DNA from: Paraburkholderia ribeironis
GTDB lineage: Bacteria > Pseudomonadota > Gammaproteobacteria > Burkholderiales > Burkholderiaceae
DNA: 64,000 nucleotides
Direction: 5' to 3'
Assembly (NCBI RefSeq): GCF_900019265.1
Contig: NZ_CYGX02000023.1
Location: forward strand, 1-64,000
Made by a program: the position numbers and the translations under genes. Every line of letters starts with the position of its first letter. Position 1 is the stretch's first letter. Positions 49,902-60,604 of the stretch are shown here, piece after piece. The notes under the pieces were generated by a model that was not told the DNA's origin, did not search any database, and saw only the letters and a program-made list of their open reading frames with translations.

Positions 49902-51464
49902 ATGGCTCAGGCTCAGGCGCAAGTCCCTCATCCGCCGCTCGAGGGCGCGCAACTGGTGATCGGCACCATCGCGGTGTCGCTCGCCGTGTTCATGAACGTG
50001 CTCGACACGTCGATCGCGAACGTGTCGATTCCGTCGATCTCGGGCGACCTCGGTGTGTCGTCCGACCAGGGCACCTGGGTGATCACCTCGTTCGCGGTCG
50101 CCAACGCGATCTCGGTGCCGCTGACCGGCTGGCTCACCGAGCGCATCGGCCAGGTGCGCCTGTTCATGGCGTCGATCGTGCTGTTCGTGATCTCGTCATG
50201 GCTGTGCGGCCTCGCGCCGACCCTGCCCTTTCTGCTGGCGTCGCGCGTGTTGCAAGGCGCGGTGGCCGGCCCGATGATCCCGCTCTCGCAAACGCTGCTG
50301 CTCGCCAGCTATCCACGCGCGAAGGCGCCGATGGCGTTATCGATGTGGGCAATGACCACGCTGATTGCGCCGGTGGCCGGGCCGATTCTCGGCGGCTGGA
50401 TTTCCGACAACATCTCGTGGCCGTGGATCTTCTACGTCAACATTCCGGTCGGTGCGATCGCCGCGGTGGCGACATGGATGATCTTCCGCAATCGCGATTC
50501 GGTAATCAGAAAAGCGCCGATCGACGGTGTCGGGCTTGGCCTGCTGATCGTCTGGGTCGGCTCGCTGCAGATCATGCTCGACAAGGGCAAGGACCTCGAC
50601 TGGTTCGCGTCGACCACCATCGTCGTGCTCGCGCTGGTCGCGGTGATCGCGCTCGCGTTCTTCATCGTGTGGGAATTGACGGCCGATCACCCGGTGGTGG
50701 ATCTTTCGCTCTTTAGCCGGCGCAATTTTACGGGCGGCACGATCGCGCTGTCGGTCGGCTACGGACTCTACTTCGGCAACCTCGTGCTGCTGCCATTGTG
50801 GCTGCAAACCGATATCGGCTATACGGCGACCGAAGCCGGGCTGGTGATGGCGCCGGTCGGCCTGTTCGCGGTGCTGCTGTCGCCGATCACCGGCAAGATC
50901 TTGCCGCGCACCGATCCGCGCTATATCGCGACGCTGTCATTCCTCGTGTTCGCGTTGTGCTTCTGGCTGCGCTCGCGTTATACGACCGGTGTCGACACAT
51001 ACTCGCTGCTGCTGCCCACGCTGATTCAGGGGATCGGCATGGCCGGGTTCTTCATCCCGCTCGTATCGATCACGCTGTCGGGCTTGCCGGGCAACCGGAT
51101 TCCGGCGGCATCGGGCTTGTCGAATTTCGTGCGCATCATGTGCGGCGGTATCGGCACCTCGATTTTCCAGACCGCATGGGATCACCGCACGATCATGCAT
51201 CACGCGCAGCTGACCGAACAGGCCAATGCATATAACCCGGTGTTCGATCAGTCGATTCGTCAGATGGGCGCGGCGGGCTTCAACCAATCGCAGGCGTACG
51301 GTCTGTTCAATACGATGGCGACGCAGCAGGCCGCACAATTGGGCGTAAACGATCTGTTCTTTGTTTCCGCCGGCATCTTCGTGGCACTGATCGCGCTGAT
51401 CTGGATCACGCGGCCGGAGCGCGCCGGCGGTGATGCGGGTGCGGCAGCTGCCGCGGCGCATTGA
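49902..51464 (+). CDS. DHA2-family MFS drug efflux pump, EmrB type
   Basis: The 520-residue membrane protein has about 14 hydrophobic segments. Its DHA2 signature begins VFMNVLDTSIANVSIPSISG, where the Asp in segment 1 is typical of EmrB. Segment 4-5 contains GPMIPLSQTLLL, and the motif C-like PVAGPILGGWI occurs in segment 5. It exports hydrophobic toxic compounds using the proton gradient, together with the adaptor and channel encoded upstream. It starts 36 bases after the adaptor gene and is followed by a strong terminator. The substrate is unknown. Confidence 0.9.
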   Translation: MAQAQAQVPHPPLEGAQLVIGTIAVSLAVFMNVLDTSIANVSIPSISGDLGVSSDQGTWVITSFAVANAISVPLTGWLTERIGQVRLFMASIVLFVISSWLCGLAPTLPFLLASRVLQGAVAGPMIPLSQTLLLASYPRAKAPMALSMWAMTTLIAPVAGPILGGWISDNISWPWIFYVNIPVGAIAAVATWMIFRNRDSVIRKAPIDGVGLGLLIVWVGSLQIMLDKGKDLDWFASTTIVVLALVAVIALAFFIVWELTADHPVVDLSLFSRRNFTGGTIALSVGYGLYFGNLVLLPLWLQTDIGYTATEAGLVMAPVGLFAVLLSPITGKILPRTDPRYIATLSFLVFALCFWLRSRYTTGVDTYSLLLPTLIQGIGMAGFFIPLVSITLSGLPGNRIPAASGLSNFVRIMCGGIGTSIFQTAWDHRTIMHHAQLTEQANAYNPVFDQSIRQMGAAGFNQSQAYGLFNTMATQQAAQLGVNDLFFVSAGIFVALIALIWITRPERAGGDAGAAAAAAH

Positions 51465-51503
51465 GACTGCGCGGCAGGCCTGCAAGATCGGCGATATGAA
51501 AAA

Positions 51504-51540
51504 AGCGGGACCGCTCGAATAGCGGTCCCGCTTTTTTTTT
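51504..51540. terminator. Bidirectional terminator between emrB-like gene and truB
   Basis: AGCGGGACCGCT (51504-51515), loop CGAAT, AGCGGTCCCGCT (51521-51532), then nine T residues. An A-run on the left side gives T residues on the minus strand too. It ends both the efflux operon and the leftward truB transcript. Confidence 0.9.
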
Positions 51541-51605
51541 GAACACCGGGCACGCTGTGCCAATGTGGGCACAAGTGCTTCCACCCGCAGCGGCGCGCGA
51601 GCGAC

Positions 51606-52541
51606 CTAGCTTTGCGTGGTCACCACCAGCCGCTCCGGTGCCAGCACGCCCTCGCCTTGCTTCGCGACGCCCAGCAGCCGACCATCCGCGGCATACACCC
51701 TGACGCGCGGCGCGTTCGCCGCATCGGCGGACAGGGTCAAGCCAGAAAGCTTCAGGCGCTGACCGTGCAGAAAGCGGCGCGTGTCGTCTTCGTTCAACCG
51801 TACGAGCGGGAACGTCGACAGCAACGCGTCCACCGGTTGCAGCCAGCTGTCGCGTTCGCTCTCGGTCGCATCGGACAATGCGTCGAGCGTCACCGCATGC
51901 TCGAGCGTCAACGCGCCGACGCCAGTGCGGCGCAGCGCGACCAGATGCGCGCCGCACCCCAGCGCTTCGCCGATGTCTTCGGCTAGCGTGCGCACATACG
52001 TGCCCTTGCTGCACGTCACGCGAAACGTCACGTCGGGCAACGCGCAAGCGAGCAAGTCGAGCGCGTGAATCGTCACCTGGCGCCCTGCGCGCTCGACCGT
52101 CTGACCGGCCCGCGCGTATTCGTACAACGGCTTGCCGTCGCGCTTGAGCGCCGAATACATCGGTGGCACCTGAACGATCTCGCCGACGAACTGGCGCAAA
52201 GCCGCCTGCACCGCGGCCTCATCGCACGTTACGTCGCGGGTGTCGAGCGCTTCGCCTTCGGCGTCGCCGGTGGTCGTGCGAATGCCGAGGCGCATGGTGG
52301 CCTCGTAGGTCTTGTCGGCTTCGAGCAGGTCCTGCGAAAACTTGGTGGCTTCGCCGAAACACAGCGGCAGCAAGCCGGTCGCCAGCGGATCGAGCGTGCC
52401 GGTGTGGCCCGCCTTTTTTGCCAGGTAGAGACGCTTCGCGCGAATCAGCGCGTCGTTGCTCGACAGGCCGAGCGGCTTGTCGAGCAACAGTACGCCGTCG
52501 AGCGTGCGACGCGGCACGCGGGGGCGTTGAGATGCGGTCAT
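51606..52541 (-). CDS. truB: tRNA pseudouridine-55 synthase TruB
   Basis: The 311-residue enzyme makes the pseudouridine at position 55 of the T-loop in all elongator tRNAs. The catalytic Asp51 is in AGHTGTLDPLATGLL, and family segments DKPLGLSSND, KTYEATMRLG and CSKGTYVRTLAEDIG are all present. A C-terminal PUA-like region follows. ATG 52541 is the family-like start. It follows rbfA by 93 bases in the same direction, the usual bacterial order. Confidence 0.95.
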   Translation of the reverse strand: MTASQRPRVPRRTLDGVLLLDKPLGLSSNDALIRAKRLYLAKKAGHTGTLDPLATGLLPLCFGEATKFSQDLLEADKTYEATMRLGIRTTTGDAEGEALDTRDVTCDEAAVQAALRQFVGEIVQVPPMYSALKRDGKPLYEYARAGQTVERAGRQVTIHALDLLACALPDVTFRVTCSKGTYVRTLAEDIGEALGCGAHLVALRRTGVGALTLEHAVTLDALSDATESERDSWLQPVDALLSTFPLVRLNEDDTRRFLHGQRLKLSGLTLSADAANAPRVRVYAADGRLLGVAKQGEGVLAPERLVVTTQS

Positions 52542-52634
52542 GTCAGAAAAGCCAGAACGTCGATGAATACGGAAAACAGTACCGGGCGTTGCGCGACTCA
52601 CGCATTGCAGCGCGCGCCGCGGCTAACGGTGCAC

Positions 52635-53000
52635 TCAGTCCTCTTTCGCACGATTGGCGTTCGCCTCGTCGATCAGACGCGACATTTCGACGGCCCGCTC
52701 GATCGTCTTGTCGTAATGGAAATGCAGCGTCGGCACGGTATGGATATGCAGCCGCTTGAACAGCTGATTGTGCAGATGGCCGGCCGCGTGCGTGAGCGCC
52801 TCGAGGGTCTGTTGCGGATCGCCGGTCAGCGTCGTGAAATAGACCTTCGCGTGCGCGTAGTCAGGCGTCAGTTCGACGCTCTGGATCGTGACGATGCCGA
52901 TACGCGGATCCTTGACCTCGCGCAGCAGCTCGGACAGATCGCGCTGGATCTGATCGGCGATCTGCACGTTGCGATTGGGAGAAGTACGTTTTTTAGGCAT
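52635..53000 (-). CDS. rbfA: Ribosome-binding factor A
   Basis: The 121-residue KH-fold protein binds the immature 30S subunit and helps process 16S rRNA, and is important in the cold. Typical segments are [24 protein letters not shown] sequence and the paired [11 protein letters not shown]. The N-terminus [20 protein letters not shown] is the family start. It is separated from infB by a strong terminator, so it may depend on read-through or its own promoter. Confidence 0.93.
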   Translation of the reverse strand: MPKKRTSPNRNVQIADQIQRDLSELLREVKDPRIGIVTIQSVELTPDYAHAKVYFTTLTGDPQQTLEALTHAAGHLHNQLFKRLHIHTVPTLHFHYDKTIERAVEMSRLIDEANANRAKED

Positions 53001-53160
53001 GGTGTTGTGTGATCCGTGGTGACGGATGCAAAAAAGTTGTTCGCGCGAAACCTGGTGTATTTTTCGCGCGGCGTGGCGACGTGCGGGCGGCGCACTCTAG
53101 CCTGGCTTGACCGCACTCGACGAACGGTGGGCGCCAAACCGCGGGCTCAAAGCGGCGGGC

Positions 53161-53203
53161 CCAAAAACAACGGGCGGAGCGGGCGTCAAGCCCGCTCCGC
53201 CCG
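53161..53203 (-). terminator. Terminator between infB and rbfA
   Basis: CGGGCGGAGCGGGC (53171-53184), loop GTCAA, and GCCCGCTCCGCCCG (53190-53203) form a perfect 14-bp stem. On the minus strand GTTGTTTTTGG follows (53170-53161). It would end the rimP-nusA-infB transcript. Confidence 0.75.
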
Positions 53204-53222
53204 CTGAGCCGTGCCGCGTGAA

Positions 53223-56183
53223 TTACAGCGTACGCGCGACTTCGGTGACCTCGAAGACCTCAAACTGATCGCCTTCGACGATATCGTTGAAGTTCTTGAT
53301 CGACATACCGCACTCGAAGCCCTGGCGGACTTCCTTCACGTCGTCCTTGAAGCGCTTGAGCGAATCCAGCTCGCCCGTGAAGATAACGACGTTGTTGCGC
53401 AGCACGCGCACCGACGACGTGCGCTTGACGAAACCGTCCGTGACCATACAGCCGGCCACCGCGCCGACCTTCGGCACGCGGAAGACCTGCCGCACTTCGA
53501 CCGTACCCGTCACGGTTTCGCGCTTCTCCGGCGCCAGCATGCCCGACATCGCCGCCTTCACTTCATCTACTGCGTCATAGATGATGTTGTAGTAGCGGAT
53601 ATCGACGCCGTTGGACTCCGCCAGCTTGCGAGCCTGCGCATCCGCGCGGGTGTTGAAGCCGATGATGACCGCCTTCGATGCAGTTGCCAGATTGACGTCC
53701 GACTCGCTGATGCCGCCCACGGCGCCATGCACGATCTGCACGCGCACTTCGTCGGTGGAAAGCTTCTGCAGCGACTGCACCAGCGCTTCCTGCGAACCCT
53801 GCACGTCGGCCTTGACGATGAGCGGCATGTACTGCACTTCGCCTTCGCCCATCTGCTCCAGCATGTTCTCGAGCTTCGCTGCCTGCTGCTTGGCCAGCTT
53901 GACGTCGCGGAACTTGCCTTGACGGAACAGCGCGACTTCACGCGCCTTGCGCTCGTCCGGCATCACGATAACTTCTTCGCCTGCCTGCGGGACTTCCGAC
54001 AGACCCTGGATTTCGACCGGGATCGACGGGCCAGCGGACCTGGTCGGCTTGCTGGTTTCGTCGAGCATGGCTCGCACACGACCGTAAGCGCTGCCTGCCA
54101 ACACCACGTCGCCGCGGTTTAGCGTACCCGACTGGACCAGGATCGTCGCAACCGGACCCTTACCCTTGTCGAGCTTCGCTTCGATGACGAGACCCTTGGC
54201 CGGCGCTTCGACCGGTGCCTTCAGCTCCAGCACTTCGGCTTGCAGCAGAACGTTTTCGAGCAGATCGTCGATGCCCGCACCGGTCTTTGCCGACACCGGC
54301 ACGAATGGCGAATCGCCGCCGTATTCTTCCGGCACGACGCCTTCCGCGACGAGTTCCTGCTTCACACGTTCCGGATTCGCATCCGGCTTGTCGATCTTGT
54401 TGATCGCGACGACGAGCGGCACGCCGCCGGCCTTCGCGTGGGCGATCGCTTCCTTCGTCTGCGGCATCACGCCGTCGTCGGCGGCGACCACCAGAATCAC
54501 GATGTCAGTTGCCTTCGCACCACGGGCACGCATCGCCGTAAAGGCTTCGTGACCCGGCGTGTCGAGGAACGTGATCACGCCACGCGGCGTTTCGACGTGG
54601 TATGCGCCGATATGCTGCGTGATACCGCCCGCTTCGCCCGCCGCCACCTTCGCGCGGCGTACATAGTCGAGCAGCGAGGTCTTGCCGTGGTCGACGTGAC
54701 CCATCACCGTGACGACAGGCGGACGCGGCAGTGCTTCCGCATCGGAAACCTCGCCTTCGACCAGCATTGCTTCCGGATCGTCCAGCTTGGCCGCAACGGC
54801 GTGGTGGCCCAGTTCCTCGACGATGATCATCGCCGTTTCCTGGTCCAGCATCTGGTTGATCGTGACCATCTGGCCGAGCTTCATCATCACCTTGATGACT
54901 TCCGAAGCCTTCACCGCCATCTTGTGCGCCAGATCAGCGACCGTGATGGTTTCCGGCACGTGCACTTCACGCACGATCGGTTCGGTCGGTGCCTGGAACG
55001 TGGTGCTCTGCTCCTGATGCTTGCCGCGACCCTTCGGGCCACCGCGCCAGCCGCGATCGACACCACCGCTCGAGTCGCCACGCGTCTTGATACCGCGGCG
55101 CTTGGCTGCGTCGTCCTGCCAGCCGCCCTTGCCGCCGCCCGGCTTCTTCTTGTCGCCGGCGGGCGGCGTGGTCGTGGCAGCCGGAGCCGCCGCAGCCGGC
55201 TTCTTCGCAGCCGGACGCGCCGGCGCTTCGCCTGCCGGACGGGCCGGCTTGTGCAGCGTGCCCTTGGCTTCCGCGGCCTTGGCCGGCTCGGCGGGCTTCG
55301 GTGCCGGTTCGGGCGCCTTGACCTGCGCCTTGCGCGGCGTGCTCATCATTTCGCGAATTGCGCGCGCTTCGGCTTCTGCCGCTGCACGGCGCCGGGCGAT
55401 TTCTTCCTGCTCGGCGCGCGCCTTCTCGGCAGCCTGACGCGCTGCATCTTCTGCCTTCTTCGCAGCTTCGCGCTGCGCAGCACGTTCCGCGGCTGCGCGT
55501 TCGTCCTGCTCGCTTTCCTTGACAACCGCCGGCTCGGCGATCCGGGCAGCCGCCGGTTCGGCCTTCGCGGCCACCGGCTGCGCGACTTGCGCTGCCTGCA
55601 AGGTCTTCTCGCGGGCGGCCGCTTCGGCTGCAGCCGCTGCACGCTTTTTCGCCGCTTCTTCTTCCGCACGACGACGCTCGGCTTCGGCGGCCTGCTCGCG
55701 CGCCTGACGCTCGGCTTCTTCGCGTTCGAGTTGTTCCTGACGCGCCTTCAGCTCCTGAGCCTGCTTTTCGAGCAGCTCCGCTTCATGACGCGCTTCCTCT
55801 TCACGACGCTGCAGTTCGAGATCGTCGACCTCGACGCCTTCGGCCGCATGATTCGATGCATCCCCGCCCTCAGCCGAGGTTTCGTCGCGGCGGACGAAAG
55901 TGCGCTTCTTGCGCACCTCGACCTGAATGGTGCGAGCTTTGCCCGTCGCGTCGGACTGTTTGATCTCCGACGTATGCCGGCGCGTCAGCGTGATCTTGCG
56001 CTTGTCGGCATCGTTCGAGCCATGCGACTTACGCAAGTGGTCGAGCAGACGCGCCTTGTCCGCCTCGGACAGGTTGTCGTCTTCGCTCGCTTTCTGGACG
56101 CCCGCCGCCTGCAGCTGCTCGAGCAGCACGCCTGCAGGCATTTTCAGTTCCGCGGCAAATTGGGCTACGTTGTTACTCGCCAT
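53223..56183 (-). CDS. infB: Translation initiation factor IF-2
   Basis: The 986-residue GTPase brings initiator fMet-tRNA to the 30S subunit and promotes subunit joining. The N-terminal IF2N domain ([20 protein letters not shown]) is followed by a long Ala/Glu/Arg-rich helix (about 115-300) and a Pro/Ala/Lys linker. The G domain follows, with G1 GHVDHGKT at about 495-502, DTPGHEAF and NKIDKPD. Domains II, III and the tRNA-binding IV are intact. It is third after rimP and nusA in the standard operon, 94 bases after nusA. Confidence 0.96.
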   Translation of the reverse strand: MASNNVAQFAAELKMPAGVLLEQLQAAGVQKASEDDNLSEADKARLLDHLRKSHGSNDADKRKITLTRRHTSEIKQSDATGKARTIQVEVRKKRTFVRRDETSAEGGDASNHAAEGVEVDDLELQRREEEARHEAELLEKQAQELKARQEQLEREEAERQAREQAAEAERRRAEEEAAKKRAAAAAEAAAREKTLQAAQVAQPVAAKAEPAAARIAEPAVVKESEQDERAAAERAAQREAAKKAEDAARQAAEKARAEQEEIARRRAAAEAEARAIREMMSTPRKAQVKAPEPAPKPAEPAKAAEAKGTLHKPARPAGEAPARPAAKKPAAAAPAATTTPPAGDKKKPGGGKGGWQDDAAKRRGIKTRGDSSGGVDRGWRGGPKGRGKHQEQSTTFQAPTEPIVREVHVPETITVADLAHKMAVKASEVIKVMMKLGQMVTINQMLDQETAMIIVEELGHHAVAAKLDDPEAMLVEGEVSDAEALPRPPVVTVMGHVDHGKTSLLDYVRRAKVAAGEAGGITQHIGAYHVETPRGVITFLDTPGHEAFTAMRARGAKATDIVILVVAADDGVMPQTKEAIAHAKAGGVPLVVAINKIDKPDANPERVKQELVAEGVVPEEYGGDSPFVPVSAKTGAGIDDLLENVLLQAEVLELKAPVEAPAKGLVIEAKLDKGKGPVATILVQSGTLNRGDVVLAGSAYGRVRAMLDETSKPTRSAGPSIPVEIQGLSEVPQAGEEVIVMPDERKAREVALFRQGKFRDVKLAKQQAAKLENMLEQMGEGEVQYMPLIVKADVQGSQEALVQSLQKLSTDEVRVQIVHGAVGGISESDVNLATASKAVIIGFNTRADAQARKLAESNGVDIRYYNIIYDAVDEVKAAMSGMLAPEKRETVTGTVEVRQVFRVPKVGAVAGCMVTDGFVKRTSSVRVLRNNVVIFTGELDSLKRFKDDVKEVRQGFECGMSIKNFNDIVEGDQFEVFEVTEVARTL

Positions 56184-56277
56184 TCATTCCTCTTAATGCA
56201 AGGACCGATTCCTTGCGGTTAGCATCGGGTCATGCGGCCTGACGGCCGCGTTCAATTTAGTGCGCCATGGTCATTTC

Positions 56278-57753
56278 TCACTGGAACCAGTGTTCACGTG
56301 CTTTCATGATCAACGCCTTAGCGGCATCCTCTTCCATTCCGGTCATCTCGACCAACTCATCCACAGCCAGCTCGGCAAGTTCGTCGCGCGTCTGGACCTG
56401 GTGTTCGGCCAGCTTCGCGAGCAGGTCGGCGTCCATGCCGTCCAGGCTCTTCAGGTCGAGCGCCACATTTTCGACCTTTTCTTCATTCGCGATCGCCAGC
56501 GTCAACAGCGCGTCGCGCGAGCGATTACGCAGTTCGTGAACGGTGTCTTCGTCGAATGCCTCGATTTCGAGCATTTCGTTGAGCGGCACATAAGCGATCT
56601 CTTCGAGGCTCGTGAAGCCTTCGTCGATCAGGATGTCGGCGACTTCCTCGTCGACATCGAGACGCGCCATGAACAGGTCGCGCAATACACCGCGTTCCTG
56701 ATTCTGCTTCTGCGCAGATTCGTCCGGCGTCATGATGTTGATCTGCCAGCCGGTGAGTTCGCTGGCGAGACGCACGTTCTGGCCGCTGCGGCCGATCGCG
56801 ACCGCCAGCTCGTTTTCGTCGACGACGACGTCCATGGAGTGCTTTTCTTCATCGACGACGATCGACTGGACGGCAGCCGGCGCGAGCGCGCCGATCACGA
56901 ACTGTGCGGGATCTTCCGACCATAGCACGATGTCGACGTTTTCGCCACCGAGCTCGTTACGCACCGCCTGCACGCGCGAACCGCGAATGCCGACGCAGGT
57001 GCCGATCGGGTCGATGCGTTTGTCGTACGCGATCACGCCGATCTTCGCACGCACGCCCGGATCGCGCGCCGCCGCCTTGATTTCCAGCAGGCCCTGTTCG
57101 ATTTCCGGCACTTCCATCTCGAACAGCTTCATCAGGAATTCCGGCGCCGTACGCGACAGTTCGATCTGCGGACCGCGCGCGGTGCGATCGACCTTCGCAA
57201 TGTACGCGCGCACGCGGTCGCCCACCCGCAGGTTTTCCTTCGGAATCAGCTGATCGCGCCGCAACAGCGCTTCGACGCGGCCCGATTCGACGATGAAGTT
57301 GCCCTTGTCCAGACGCTTCACCGAGCCGGTCATGATGTGCTCGCCGCGCTCGAGGAAGTCGTTCAGGATCTGCTCGCGCTCGGCGTCGCGCACCTTCTGC
57401 AGGATCACCTGCTTGGCGGCCTGCGCACCGATACGGCCGAATTCGATCGACGGCACCGGCTCTTCGATGTACTCGTCGAGCTGGATGCTGGGTTGCTGCT
57501 CGCGTGCTTCGAACAGCAGGATTTCCTGATCCGGCTCCTGCAGGCCGGCTTCGTCCGGCACCACCTTCCAGCGGCGAAACGTTTCGTGCTCGCCGCTTTC
57601 ACGGTCGATATGGACGCGGATGTCCGCATCCTCTTCGAAGAGTTTCTTGGAGGCCGAAGCGAGAGCCGCTTCGAGCGCGGCAAATACCACGTCTTTGTCG
57701 ACATTCTTCTCGCGTGCCAGCGCATCCACCAGCATCAACACTTCGCGACTCAT
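56278..57753 (-). CDS. nusA: Transcription termination/antitermination factor NusA
   Basis: The 491-residue protein has the RNA-polymerase-binding N-terminal domain, an S1 domain (about 135-200), two KH domains with the conserved GVRGSR-like loop (here [14 protein letters not shown]), and two C-terminal acidic repeats. The repeats bind the alpha subunit and lambda-N-type factors. NusA slows RNA polymerase and modulates intrinsic and Rho-dependent termination. Its ATG overlaps the rimP stop by four bases (57750-57753), which couples their translation. E. coli NusA is known to limit its own operon by termination in the leader, relevant to the hairpin upstream of rimP here. Confidence 0.96.
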   Translation of the reverse strand: MSREVLMLVDALAREKNVDKDVVFAALEAALASASKKLFEEDADIRVHIDRESGEHETFRRWKVVPDEAGLQEPDQEILLFEAREQQPSIQLDEYIEEPVPSIEFGRIGAQAAKQVILQKVRDAEREQILNDFLERGEHIMTGSVKRLDKGNFIVESGRVEALLRRDQLIPKENLRVGDRVRAYIAKVDRTARGPQIELSRTAPEFLMKLFEMEVPEIEQGLLEIKAAARDPGVRAKIGVIAYDKRIDPIGTCVGIRGSRVQAVRNELGGENVDIVLWSEDPAQFVIGALAPAAVQSIVVDEEKHSMDVVVDENELAVAIGRSGQNVRLASELTGWQINIMTPDESAQKQNQERGVLRDLFMARLDVDEEVADILIDEGFTSLEEIAYVPLNEMLEIEAFDEDTVHELRNRSRDALLTLAIANEEKVENVALDLKSLDGMDADLLAKLAEHQVQTRDELAELAVDELVEMTGMEEDAAKALIMKAREHWFQ

Positions 57754-58208
57754 TGTTTGCGGCTCCTAAAGTCAACTTTCGGAACGAGGCGTGCCTTGTC
57801 CATGTCCGCGAGCGTGAAATCGAGCATCGCGGCGCCTTCCTTCCCTTCAAATTCCAGACCGATCGTCTCGCCTTGCGGAGCATGCAGGATGCCCCGGTAC
57901 GATTTCCGTCCGTCCAATGGCTTTTTCAATGTGATGACCGCTTCGCTGCCCGCGAAGCGTTCGAAATCCGCCAGTTTTTTCAGCGGGCGGTCGAGACCCG
58001 GCGACGACACTTCAAGCCGCTCGTAATCGATATTTTCGACCGTCAGAACGTGCTGGAGCTGACGCGTGACTTTCTCGCAGTCTTCGATCGCGATGCCGGC
58101 CGGCTGGTCGATATAAATGCACAACATACCGCGCCCGGTGCGCTCGAGATCGACGAGCTCGTAGCCGAGTCCCACGACCGTGGTTTCAATCAGTTCCGTC
58201 AGTTGCAC
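57750..58208 (-). CDS. rimP: Ribosome maturation factor RimP
   Basis: The 152-residue protein helps assemble the 30S subunit. The N-terminal alpha-beta domain has [14 protein letters not shown] sequence (here [13 protein letters not shown]), [12 protein letters not shown] and the family motif [13 protein letters not shown]; an Sm-like C-terminal domain follows. It begins the rimP-nusA-infB operon. The leader of about 210 bases contains a promoter and a terminator-like hairpin. Confidence 0.95.
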   Translation of the reverse strand: MQLTELIETTVVGLGYELVDLERTGRGMLCIYIDQPAGIAIEDCEKVTRQLQHVLTVENIDYERLEVSSPGLDRPLKKLADFERFAGSEAVITLKKPLDGRKSYRGILHAPQGETIGLEFEGKEGAAMLDFTLADMDKARLVPKVDFRSRKQ

Positions 58209-58334
58209 AGTGCCCTCTTAGATGTTCGCGCAGCGAGCCTGCCGCCTGTTTTGCAAACAACCAATGCGGGCCGCGCGCCAAGCCGGCGCACGTTCGTGCG
58301 AACCCGAGATGCCAAACCACGATGAACTGAGCGG

Positions 58335-58360
58335 CAAAAAAAAATGGGCTAAACGCCCAT
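58335..58360 (-). terminator. Terminator-like hairpin in the rimP leader (candidate attenuator)
   Basis: On the minus strand ATGGGC (58360-58355) pairs with GCCCAT (58349-58344) around five bases, followed by nine T residues (58344-58336). It lies about 135 bases upstream of rimP and about 70 bases downstream of a promoter. RNA polymerase must pass it to reach rimP. It could instead end a small RNA or the rluB transcript from further upstream. Confidence 0.7.
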
Positions 58361-58424
58361 CATCTTATTACCGGTGGTCGCACCTGAGCCGCACATGAAA
58401 AGCCGCACGCCCAGCGACTGCGCG

Positions 58425-58453
58425 ATTGTAGCCATTTTTCAGGACAAACGCAA
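58425..58453 (-). promoter_or_regulatory. Candidate rimP operon promoter
   Basis: On the minus strand TTGCGT (58453-58448) and TACAAT (58430-58425) are exactly 17 bases apart. Transcription would begin near 58418 and meet the hairpin at 58360-58344. The remaining sequence 58454-58722 shows no gene on either strand. Confidence 0.55.
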
Positions 58454-58722
58454 TCCGCAGAACGCCGCGCAAAGCGCATTTCCGCTTGATTTGACGGGAA
58501 TCTTGCCACTCGTCTGGCGCCGCTGCCGCCTTTTGCAAGGTGGCTTGAGTGGCCTGCGGCCGGCACTGGACAAGCGGTGCAAATTCACCCGCCTCAGCTT
58601 CAGCTATCACACGATTTCATGCGGTGCCTGAAACCGCAGCGTTGATCGACCGGGCTGACGGCGGCTTGCGAAAATCGCTAAACGATCAACGCCCAACCGC
58701 CGCGTCCCTCCGACTTTGCTGC

Positions 58723-60543
58723 TTAACGGCCACGCGAGCGGCCGCGCGGCGCGCCGCCGCCGCGATTGGCGCCGCCCGGGTTGGCATTGCCGCCTGCGCG
58801 GTTGGCGTTGCCACCACGGTTGCCGCCCGGCGCGCGATTGCCGCCGCTGCCGCCGGCGCGCTTGCCGCCACCGCCCGCGCGATTGCCACCGGCCGACGGC
58901 GCGCGATTGCCATCGACATCACGGCCGCCACGCGGGCCAGCCGCACCACCGATACCACCGGCGCCACGCGGGCCAGCCGCACCACCGATACCACCGGCGC
59001 CACGATTGCCGTAGCCACCGCCGAAACCACCCCCCGCGCCGCCGAAGCCGCCGCCTGCCGCGCCGCGACGACCTTGGCCACGCGGCTGCTGCTGGTCGAA
59101 ACGGCTGTGCGACATCAACACCGGTTCGCGGCCGATGAAGCCCATCGAGGTTTGCATTGGATCGGGCTGCTTGCGCTCCGGCGCCGCGTTGCGGCTGCCG
59201 CGCTCTTCGGTCGGTGCCTTCAGGCCGACCGACGCCATCAGCGCGCGCACCTGATTGTCTTCGAGCTCTTCCCAGCGGCCACGTTTGAGGCCCCTCGGCA
59301 GCGAGATCGGGCCGTGACGCGTGCGGATCAGGCGGCTGACCATCAGGCCGGCCGCTTCGAACATGCGGCGCACCTCGCGGTTGCGCCCTTCGGCGAGCGC
59401 GACGTGATACCAGTGATTGGTGCCTTCGCCACCACCGTCGCGGATGCGCAGGAAATTCGCCGGACCGTCTTCCAGTTCGACGCCATGCAGCAGCTTCTGA
59501 CGCATACCTTCAGCCAGTTCACCGACCACTCGCACCGCGTACTCACGCTCAACGCTATAACGCGGATGCATGAACCGGTTCGCCAGATCGCCCGATGTGG
59601 TCAGCATCAGCAGACCTTCGGTGTTGAAGTCGAGGCGGCCCACTGCAAGCCACTTGGCGGTTTTCATCGGCGGCAGCTTGTCGAATACCGAGGGACGGCC
59701 TTCCGGGTCGGCGTGGCTGACGATTTCGCCGGTCGGTTTGTGGTACAGCAGCACGCGTGGCGGCTTGCTGGCCAGCTTGCGCTTGACCGGCTTGCCGTTG
59801 ATGCGAACCTGGTCGGTCGGCATGATGCGCTGGCCGATGTGGGCCGGCTCGCCGTTCACCGAGACGCGCCCGGCGACGATCAGCTCTTCCATGTCGCGGC
59901 GCGAGCCCATGCCCGCTTCGGCCAGCACTTTATGCAGCTTCGGTGCGTCGTCGTCCGCCGCCAGCACGCGCTTGGGCGCAGCCGCCTTGCCACGACGCAG
60001 CATCGGCGCGCGCACGCCGCCGGTCGCGCTGTTGTCCGCATCGAACGCGGGCGAGGTCACGTATGAAAACAGATCGTCCTGACCGCCTTCCGTAACTGCC
60101 GCTGCCGCCGCTTCGCCGCCGCGGCGGTTCTGGCGCTGGCCGCCTTCGCGCGGCTGACGCTCACGCTGACCGCCCTCACGCTTCGCACCGCCCGCATTGG
60201 CATTGCGTCGCGCGCCTTGCCCCTTGGCGCCCGCATCCTTGCGCGGTGTGCGCACCTGCGCAACCACCTCGCCGTCCGGCGGCGCCTCGGTGACAACCGG
60301 CGCCCCTTGTGCGGGCGCGCCTTCGGCGCCCTTCGCCTTCGCTCCAGCGCGGCGCCGCGCGATCAGGCTGCGTGGTCCGCGACGCAGGCCGCGGCGCGGA
60401 CGGTCTTCACCCTCAGTTTCCGTGGTCTGCGCCGGGCGCTCGCCCTCGCCTGCCGACGCTTGCGTGGAGCGCGCTTCGTCGGCCCGCGCCGACGGCACGG
60501 CGCGCTCGGATTCGGACGAATCGGTGTCGTGGGTATGTGTCAA
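58723..60543 (-). CDS. rluB: 23S rRNA pseudouridine synthase RluB, with long disordered ends
   Basis: The catalytic centre makes the pseudouridine near position 2605 of 23S rRNA. An S4 RNA-binding domain (about residues 199-260, [20 protein letters not shown]) is followed by the RsuA/RluB domain with catalytic Asp305 in [14 protein letters not shown]. At 606 residues it is about twice E. coli RluB (291). The extra length is a charged N-terminal region (about 1-190) and a Gly/Asn/Arg-rich C-terminal tail (about 480-606) containing a duplicated [12 protein letters not shown] unit. Such tails often aid RNA binding. It follows scpB by 61 bases. Confidence 0.92.
   Translation of the reverse strand: MTHTHDTDSSESERAVPSARADEARSTQASAGEGERPAQTTETEGEDRPRRGLRRGPRSLIARRRAGAKAKGAEGAPAQGAPVVTEAPPDGEVVAQVRTPRKDAGAKGQGARRNANAGGAKREGGQRERQPREGGQRQNRRGGEAAAAAVTEGGQDDLFSYVTSPAFDADNSATGGVRAPMLRRGKAAAPKRVLAADDDAPKLHKVLAEAGMGSRRDMEELIVAGRVSVNGEPAHIGQRIMPTDQVRINGKPVKRKLASKPPRVLLYHKPTGEIVSHADPEGRPSVFDKLPPMKTAKWLAVGRLDFNTEGLLMLTTSGDLANRFMHPRYSVEREYAVRVVGELAEGMRQKLLHGVELEDGPANFLRIRDGGGEGTNHWYHVALAEGRNREVRRMFEAAGLMVSRLIRTRHGPISLPRGLKRGRWEELEDNQVRALMASVGLKAPTEERGSRNAAPERKQPDPMQTSMGFIGREPVLMSHSRFDQQQPRGQGRRGAAGGGFGGAGGGFGGGYGNRGAGGIGGAAGPRGAGGIGGAAGPRGGRDVDGNRAPSAGGNRAGGGGKRAGGSGGNRAPGGNRGGNANRAGGNANPGGANRGGGAPRGRSRGR
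58931..59002. repeat. Perfect 36-bp tandem duplication in the rluB tail
   Basis: The 36 bases at 58931-58966 are repeated without change at 58967-59002. The period keeps the reading frame and doubles a 12-residue Gly/Ala/Pro-rich unit in RluB. Perfect identity suggests a recent event or an unstable array. Confidence 0.9.
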
Positions 60544-60604
60544 AACAACCTCAAAATGTCAGGTCGCGCGCCCATTGCGGGCGCGGCAAAAAAATTCGGT
60601 TACG

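Noticed and set aside
54240..56222. 660-codon plus-strand open frame
   Set aside because: It is antisense to infB, whose GTPase motifs are unambiguous.
58361..58722. Small open frames of 80-85 codons between rimP and rluB
   Set aside because: They have no domain or ribosome site. The promoter and hairpin found there explain the interval better.
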